From NCBI GenBank assembly GCA_030528295.1, contig JAUMZC010000017.1:1-33174 (forward strand): a stretch of DNA of 33,174 bases, read 5' to 3'. Shown here in pieces: positions 27,115 to 33,174 of this stretch. The stretch comes from Corynebacterium sp. (GTDB lineage Bacteria > Actinomycetota > Actinomycetes > Mycobacteriales > Mycobacteriaceae). Numbering within the stretch: the first letter of the stretch is position 1; the number at the start of each line of letters is the position of its first letter. A program made the translations under genes and the position numbers. The notes beneath the pieces are model-generated. The model did no database searches. It saw nothing but the letters and a program-made list of their open reading frames with translations, and was not told the origin of the DNA.

Positions 27115-27486
27115 TTACGCTTCCTTATCACGACGTAATGCGCGGAGCTCAGCTTCAGCGCGTGCTTTAACCTCCGGATCCTCAGACTGCAACGCAGCCT
27201 CAGCCTTAGCGGCATCTACCTCATTGGCCCACACAGCGTAGTGAGCCAAGATGGTCACCTTGTCTTTGGATACTGAAAGGAAACCACCTGGTGCGGCAGC
27301 AACGAGCTTGTCGCCTTCAACAGGACGGATCACCACAACGCCATTGTCAGCCAATTGGCCGAGCATGGGTTCGTGGCCGGGCAGCACGCCGATTTCACCC
27401 TCAGTGGTCTGAGCCGTAACGATGGTAGCCTTGCCGGACCACAGCATGCGCTCGACAGAGACCAGTTCAGCGGCGATTTCAGCCAT
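27115..27486 (-). CDS. atpC: ATP synthase F1 subunit epsilon
   Basis: Epsilon is part of the central stalk, links gamma to the c-ring and restrains ATP hydrolysis. The 123-residue protein has the N-terminal beta-sandwich ([37 protein letters not shown]) and the C-terminal helices ([30 protein letters not shown]). The early [11 protein letters not shown] pattern is typical of the family. ATG 27486 is preceded by AGGGG at about 9 nt. It is the last gene of the operon, 13 nt after atpD. Confidence 0.96.
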   Translation of the reverse strand: MAEIAAELVSVERMLWSGKATIVTAQTTEGEIGVLPGHEPMLGQLADNGVVVIRPVEGDKLVAAAPGGFLSVSKDKVTILAHYAVWANEVDAAKAEAALQSEDPEVKARAEAELRALRRDKEA

Positions 27487-27499
27487 GAGTTTCGCCCCT

Positions 27500-28948
<1,449 letters not shown>

Positions 28949-29926
28949 CTAGTCACTTTCTCCGCTTTCGGCGAGCGCTCCGGCGCCACCGACGATCTCT
29001 GTGATTTCCTGGGTGATCTGTGCCTGGCGGGCTTGGTTTGCCACACGTGAAAGATCTTTCACGAGCGCAGTAGCGTTGTCTGTGGCGGACTTCATTGCGT
29101 TCCGACGCGACGCTGATTCAGAAGCAGCTGCCTCTAAGAGCATGGCGAACAAGCTACGTGATACGTATTGCGGCAACAGTGCAGCGAGGAGGGTATCTGG
29201 GTCTGGTTCGAATTCGTAATCCGACGAAACCTCACCTTTGTCCTCGAGGATACCGTCACCCATCTCCATCTCGTCGAGCTCGATAATCGGCTCGATTGGG
29301 AGGAGTTGGTGTGCACGTGCAGTTTGGGTCAGCATGGACTCAAACTCGGTATACACAACGTGAAGTTGGTCGAAGCCCTGCACGGATTCGCCTTCTTCAA
29401 CATTGAGGCCTTCCCGGTATTTTGCGGTACCGGTCGAACCTGCAATAAACGCATCAATGAGGTGGCGGCGCAGATTATGCGTCTCCGCATAGCGAGGATC
29501 TTGGGAGAAACCGGTCCACTGCCCGGCGATTTCTTCGCCACGGAACTTGTAGTAACCGACACCCTTGTTACCTGCTACGTAGATGACAACCTCATAGCCT
29601 TTTTCCTCAAGGAGGTTTTTCAGCTCGGTTGTCTTCTTGAAGACGTTGTAGTTGTAGCCACCAGCCATACCGCGGTCACTCGAAACCACCAAGATAGCAG
29701 CGCGGGTTGCGTTTTCACGCTCCCGGAGCATGGGGTGATCCAGAGAACTCGCTGAAGCCAAACGTTCAATCACGTCGTGAATTTCGTTGGCGTATGGGAG
29801 CGAAGCCTCAACCCGTGCCTGCGCCTTGGTGATTCGCGAGGTGGCGATCAGTTCTTGAGCTTTCGTGATCTTCTTCGTCGAATTCACCGACTTGATACGG
29901 TTACGTAACTCACGAAGACTTGCCAT
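28949..29926 (-). CDS. atpG: ATP synthase F1 subunit gamma
   Basis: Gamma is the rotating central shaft. The 325-residue protein begins with RELRNRIKSVNSTKKITKAQELIATSRI, the conserved N-terminal helix in its actinobacterial form, and ends with a helix containing RNAMKSATDNATALVKDL, also conserved. It is longer than the usual size of about 290 residues. Extra length includes an acidic loop with GLNVEEGESVQGFD (about residues 173-186) and a stretch rich in Asp/Glu (EMEMGDGILEDKGEVSSDYEFEPDPDT). Mycobacterial gamma has an extra loop that restrains hydrolysis; whether this one is equivalent cannot be told from sequence alone. ATG 29926 is preceded by GGGAGG. Confidence 0.97.
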   Translation of the reverse strand: MASLRELRNRIKSVNSTKKITKAQELIATSRITKAQARVEASLPYANEIHDVIERLASASSLDHPMLRERENATRAAILVVSSDRGMAGGYNYNVFKKTTELKNLLEEKGYEVVIYVAGNKGVGYYKFRGEEIAGQWTGFSQDPRYAETHNLRRHLIDAFIAGSTGTAKYREGLNVEEGESVQGFDQLHVVYTEFESMLTQTARAHQLLPIEPIIELDEMEMGDGILEDKGEVSSDYEFEPDPDTLLAALLPQYVSRSLFAMLLEAAASESASRRNAMKSATDNATALVKDLSRVANQARQAQITQEITEIVGGAGALAESGESD

Positions 29927-29978
29927 GAATCATCGCCTCCCTTCTTTTCCTTGGACGGTCATAGTGCTTGTCACAGCC

Positions 29979-31622
29979 CTACTTTTTGGTGGTCTTACGG
30001 GAAACTGTAATCTGAGCCTTCTTCAGTTCGCCTTCTTTCAGCGGATCTACTTCTGGCTCGTTGATAACAGGTGTACCGTCCGTGGTTTGGAAGGTGCGCT
30101 TGAAGTCAGTGGTAGCAGCCAGGAGAGTCTTCTGGGAATCCTCAGAGAATGCGGCACCACCGGCGATTTGATCGTAAACGGCTGCAGCGTTTGCGTGCAG
30201 GTACTCATGCAGTTCAGATTCGAAGCGACGGATGTCTTCGACGGGAACGGAATCGAATTCTCCCTCGCCAGCGAGCCAGATGGAAACCATTTGGTCTTCC
30301 ACAGCCATTGGGCTGTTTTCTGATTGCTTGAGCAGCTCCACGAGACGCTGACCACGCTGAAGCTGTGCTTTGGATGCGGGATCCAGGTCAGAAGCGAATG
30401 CAGCGAATGCTTCGAGGTCACGGTAGGCGGCAAGGTCCAGACGCAAGGAACCGGAAACCTTCTTCATGCCCTTGGTTTGGGCAGCGCCACCCACACGGGA
30501 AACGGAAACACCGACGTTAATAGCTGGGCGAACACCTTGGTTGAACAGGTCGGACTCAAGGAAGACCTGGCCGTCAGTAATCGAAATTACGTTGGTCGGA
30601 ATGAACGCGGAAACGTCGTTAGCCTTGGTCTCAATGATCGGCAACGCGGTCATGGAGCCAGCGCCCATGTCATCGGAGAGCTTCGCAGCACGTTCCAACA
30701 AGCGGGAGTGGAGGTAGAACACGTCACCTGGGTAAGCTTCACGGCCTGGAGGACGACGCAGCAGCAAGGAGATGGCACGATATGCTTCAGCTTGCTTGGT
30801 CAGATCGTCATAAATAACAAGGACGTGCTTACCCTGGTACATCCAGTGCTGGCCTAAAGCAGCACCGGCGAATGGGGCGAGCCACTTGAAGCCAGCGGAA
30901 TCGGAGGCAGGTGCAGCCACAATCGTGGTGTATTCAAGTGCACCGTGCTCTTCGAGGGTACGGCGTACAGCCGCAATGGTGGAACCCTTTTGACCAATAG
31001 CTACGTAAATACAACGTACCTGCTTGGTTACGTCACCGGATTCCCAGTTGCTCTTCTGATTCAAGATGGTGTCCAAGCAGACGGCAGTTTTACCAGTCTT
31101 ACGGTCACCAATGATCAGCTGACGCTGACCGCGGCCGATGGGGGTCATGGCGTCAATAGCCTTGATACCGGTTTGCATCGGTTCGCCCACTGGTTGGCGC
31201 TGCAATACGGACGGTGCCTGCAGCTCCAGCACGCGGTCTTCTTCTTTTTCAATTGCACCTAGGCCGTCGATTGGCTGGCCTAGGGGGTTAATTACGCGGC
31301 CAAGGAATGCGTCCCCGACCGGGATGGACAGTACGTCTCCTGTCCGCTTGACTTCGTCGCCCTCTTTCAGAGTCTCGTAGTTACCCAGAACTACAACACC
31401 AATTTTGTCGGTGTCGAGGTTCTGTGCGACGCCAATGACGCCGTTTGGGAACTCGAGGAGCTCATTCGCCATCACTGACGGGAGGCCCGAAACCTGGGCA
31501 ATACCATCAGCTGCCGAAATGACCAGGCCGACCTCCTCGCGGGAGGCCTCCGGGGAGTAGCTCGAGGTGTAGTTCGCAATCGCGCTACGGATCTCATCGG
31601 AGGAGATCGTCAGCTCCGCCAT
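29979..31622 (-). CDS. atpA: ATP synthase F1 subunit alpha
   Basis: Alpha alternates with beta in the F1 head and holds the non-catalytic nucleotide sites. The 547-residue protein has the P-loop GDRKTGKT (172-179), [13 protein letters not shown], the arginine-finger region in [35 protein letters not shown], and a C-terminal extension of about 40 residues rich in Lys, Glu and Thr, seen also in other mycolata. ATG 31622 is preferred ([15 protein letters not shown]) with AGGAAGA upstream; an upstream frame to 31655 is open but has no support. It is separated from atpH by 61 bp. Confidence 0.98.
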   Translation of the reverse strand: MAELTISSDEIRSAIANYTSSYSPEASREEVGLVISAADGIAQVSGLPSVMANELLEFPNGVIGVAQNLDTDKIGVVVLGNYETLKEGDEVKRTGDVLSIPVGDAFLGRVINPLGQPIDGLGAIEKEEDRVLELQAPSVLQRQPVGEPMQTGIKAIDAMTPIGRGQRQLIIGDRKTGKTAVCLDTILNQKSNWESGDVTKQVRCIYVAIGQKGSTIAAVRRTLEEHGALEYTTIVAAPASDSAGFKWLAPFAGAALGQHWMYQGKHVLVIYDDLTKQAEAYRAISLLLRRPPGREAYPGDVFYLHSRLLERAAKLSDDMGAGSMTALPIIETKANDVSAFIPTNVISITDGQVFLESDLFNQGVRPAINVGVSVSRVGGAAQTKGMKKVSGSLRLDLAAYRDLEAFAAFASDLDPASKAQLQRGQRLVELLKQSENSPMAVEDQMVSIWLAGEGEFDSVPVEDIRRFESELHEYLHANAAAVYDQIAGGAAFSEDSQKTLLAATTDFKRTFQTTDGTPVINEPEVDPLKEGELKKAQITVSRKTTKK

Positions 31623-31683
31623 GTTCTTCCTGCTCTCGGTTGTTTCTTCCAGCAATTATTGTCTAGTGATATTCAGTCGTGCC

Positions 31684-32511
31684 TTAAACAAGGTTGCTAC
31701 GCAGCCGCTGGAGTTTCCCCGCAGTACTGCCGTCGATTACCTCATCGCCGACGCGGACGACCATTCCACCGAGGAGGCTGGGATCGACCTCAGCGTGGAT
31801 GCTCATCTTCCGACCATAAATACGGCCCAGTTTTTCAACCAGTGCCTGTTCCTGTGCCTCATTCAGCTCAACAGCGCTGACCACATATGCTACTTTCTTC
31901 CCTTCTAAACCTGCGGCAAGGGCGGAAAGCTGAGCCATGTCATCAATGGGGTTGCTGTCGGGGCGACCAATGACCTGCAGTGCTAGGGCTTCAGTAATTG
32001 AACTGACTTTGCCGTAGAGCACTCGGGCCAGCAGCTCGCGCTTGGCGGCGGCGGTGGCAGTGCGGTCACCGAGCAACTGGGTGAGTTGCTTTTCGCCGTC
32101 CAAAATCCGGCTCAGGCGGAACAATTCGTCCTCTACCTGTGCCAGCTGGTTCTGCTGCTCGGCTGCTCGGAGCAGGGCGCGACGACCCAACTCCACCAGG
32201 CCGGTGCGCAGTTCACGCGGGGTGGACCAGACCTGGGCCGCGGCAGCTGTCAGGATATCCAAAGTAACTTTGGAGACCTTCTTTCCAAATACTGCCGTCA
32301 CCAGGCCAGAGCGCTGCTCGGGGGTGGCTGAGGAATCAGCCACCGCGACACGCAGGCCGCGGTCGCCGTCGAGAATCTCAACGACGTCGAACAGTTCGGT
32401 ACCAGTCTGTGCGGCGACTGCGACTGCATTGGTGCCTCCGGACAGGGTTGTGTCCAGGGTCTGCGTTGCGTTCGCTAGTGCTTCGCGGCTCGCTGCGTGC
32501 ATGTCGCTCAC
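31684..32511 (-). CDS. atpH: ATP synthase F1 subunit delta with duplicated N-terminal region
   Basis: Delta connects the F1 head to the peripheral stalk. At 275 residues it is about 95 longer than the usual bacterial delta. The reason is visible: residues 39-83 and 129-173 are a tandem repeat at an offset of exactly 90, sharing ELF, ILDG, AT and VS in register. In mycobacteria delta is fused to a b-like subunit, and I recall a duplicated delta N-terminal domain there; here delta is separate but keeps the repeat. The C-terminal domain ends with [25 protein letters not shown], which is standard. GTG 32511 overlaps the atpF stop by 4 nt (GTGA); ATG 32502 is an alternative start. Confidence 0.95.
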   Translation of the reverse strand: MSDMHAASREALANATQTLDTTLSGGTNAVAVAAQTGTELFDVVEILDGDRGLRVAVADSSATPEQRSGLVTAVFGKKVSKVTLDILTAAAAQVWSTPRELRTGLVELGRRALLRAAEQQNQLAQVEDELFRLSRILDGEKQLTQLLGDRTATAAAKRELLARVLYGKVSSITEALALQVIGRPDSNPIDDMAQLSALAAGLEGKKVAYVVSAVELNEAQEQALVEKLGRIYGRKMSIHAEVDPSLLGGMVVRVGDEVIDGSTAGKLQRLRSNLV

Positions 32512-33083
32512 TTTCCTGCGTTGTCCACGGTGTCGAGGTTGGACAGGAAGCTATCGATCGTGCCGGAGCGCTTTACGTTATCGGAGAGTTGCTCTCCTAA
32601 AAGCCGCTCAGCCAGGTTGATCGAGTTCTGCCCCATCTCGCGGCGCAGCTCTGCAACGACCTGCTCACGCTGGGCGGCAAGCTGCTTTTCACCGGCTTCG
32701 ATGATGCGGTTGCTTTCTTCAGTAGCCTGGGCCTTCATCTCTTCGATGATCTGCTTACCCTTGTCACGGGCTTCTTCGCGGATCTGTGCAGCCTCGGCAC
32801 GTGCTTCAGCAAGCTGAGCATTGTATTTTTCCAACGCTGCTCTCGCTTCGTTTTGTGCGTTTTCAGCTCGCTGAATTCCACCTTGAATCCGGTCCTCACG
32901 CTCGGTAAGGACTTCCTGGAACTTGGGAAGAACCACCTTCCAGAAGAGGATGCCAACGACGACGAGCGGAATGATGGACCAGACGAGATCGTACGAGGCG
33001 GGCAGCAACGGGTTGATGGGCTGCTCCAAAGGCAAAGCCTCGCCGTCGCCTCCTGCCGCAATGTAGTTAATGACGTTCGTCAT
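32508..33083 (-). CDS. atpF: ATP synthase F0 subunit b
   Basis: Subunit b forms the peripheral stalk that holds alpha/beta still while the rotor turns. The 191-residue protein has one N-terminal membrane helix (about residues 31-51, [21 protein letters not shown]), then [14 protein letters not shown] and a long charged, alanine-rich coiled coil to the C-terminus. No delta fusion is present. ATG 33083 is preceded by GGAG at 4-5 nt. It is followed, with overlap, by atpH, and preceded, across 30 nt, by atpE. Confidence 0.97.
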   Translation of the reverse strand: MTNVINYIAAGGDGEALPLEQPINPLLPASYDLVWSIIPLVVVGILFWKVVLPKFQEVLTEREDRIQGGIQRAENAQNEARAALEKYNAQLAEARAEAAQIREEARDKGKQIIEEMKAQATEESNRIIEAGEKQLAAQREQVVAELRREMGQNSINLAERLLGEQLSDNVKRSGTIDSFLSNLDTVDNAGK

Positions 33084-33113
33084 AAGTCTCCAGCTTTCGT
33101 TGTCTTAAGTGAA

Positions 33114-33174
33114 TTAGAGGATGAAGCCAGCAACAAGACCGATAAGAGCAAGAGCCTCAACGAAGGCGATACCA
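33114..33174 (-). CDS. atpE: ATP synthase F0 subunit c, C-terminal end (5' part outside window)
   Basis: Only the last 19 codons are in the window: GIAFVEALALIGLVAGFIL followed by TAA (plus-strand TTA at 33114-33116). This is the second membrane helix of the c-ring subunit. The Glu in FVEAL is at the position of the essential ion-carrying carboxylate. The order atpE-atpF confirms the call. Confidence 0.93.
   Translation of the reverse strand, partial: GIAFVEALALIGLVAGFIL

Overview
The window looks like a chromosomal segment of a Corynebacterium. The gene order fixA/etfB-fixB/etfA-iscS-mnmA-(MetE-like)-ligA-(ACT protein)-gatC-gatA matches, from memory, the order in Mycobacterium tuberculosis. 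The window also carries NucS, the GlgE/GlgB glucan pathway, a DUF2550 gene next to the ATP synthase operon, and an actinobacterial-type delta subunit. Base composition looks moderate for the phylum, which would suit a C. diphtheriae/ulcerans-like species. I judged this by eye and the species is a guess.

Layout. Positions 1-2500 are the accessory end. They hold the 3' part of rtcB, a 58-bp interrupted palindrome, a DUF1963 gene, a gene-free tract with four copies of a 47-bp dyad element (two blocks 260 bp apart), and a small putative secreted protein. Next come gatC-gatA (minus), the ACT-domain gene and galE (plus), a small membrane protein and ligA (minus), and a DEDDh exonuclease (plus). mnmA and a degenerate MetE-like gene follow (minus, overlapping by one base), then a NiaP-like transporter (plus). 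The minus-strand run etfB-etfA-iscS is next, followed by an ABC ATPase overlapping a THUMP-like methyltransferase. glgE-glgB (plus) make up 18.4-22.9 kb. Beyond them are a CPBP protease, a thioredoxin-fold/TPR protein and a thiamine-binding-type protein (minus), methylmalonyl-CoA epimerase (plus), a small Cys/His protein coupled to nucS, and a DUF2550 gene (minus). The window ends with the ATP synthase operon atpE(partial)-F-H-A-G-D-C (minus), closed by a 16-bp perfect terminator stem.

How the genes work together. GatCA completes Gln-tRNA charging. IscS can supply the sulfur that MnmA uses for tRNA thiolation. EtfBA carries electrons from flavin dehydrogenases. GlgE extends alpha-glucan from maltose-1-phosphate and GlgB branches it. 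NucS is the actinobacterial mismatch endonuclease and LigA seals nicks. The epimerase links propionyl-CoA metabolism to succinyl-CoA.

Most of the window is ordinary core genome. The features most worth a second look are the four-copy structured repeat, several genes that lack a Shine-Dalgarno sequence but have a TANNNT hexamer 6-8 nt before the start (candidate leaderless genes), dyads at the glgE and niaP-like promoters, the nucS-coupled Cys/His protein, and enzymes whose expected key residues are missing (MetE-like protein, epimerase, thioredoxin-fold protein). No tRNA, rRNA, CRISPR array, transposase or phage gene was seen.
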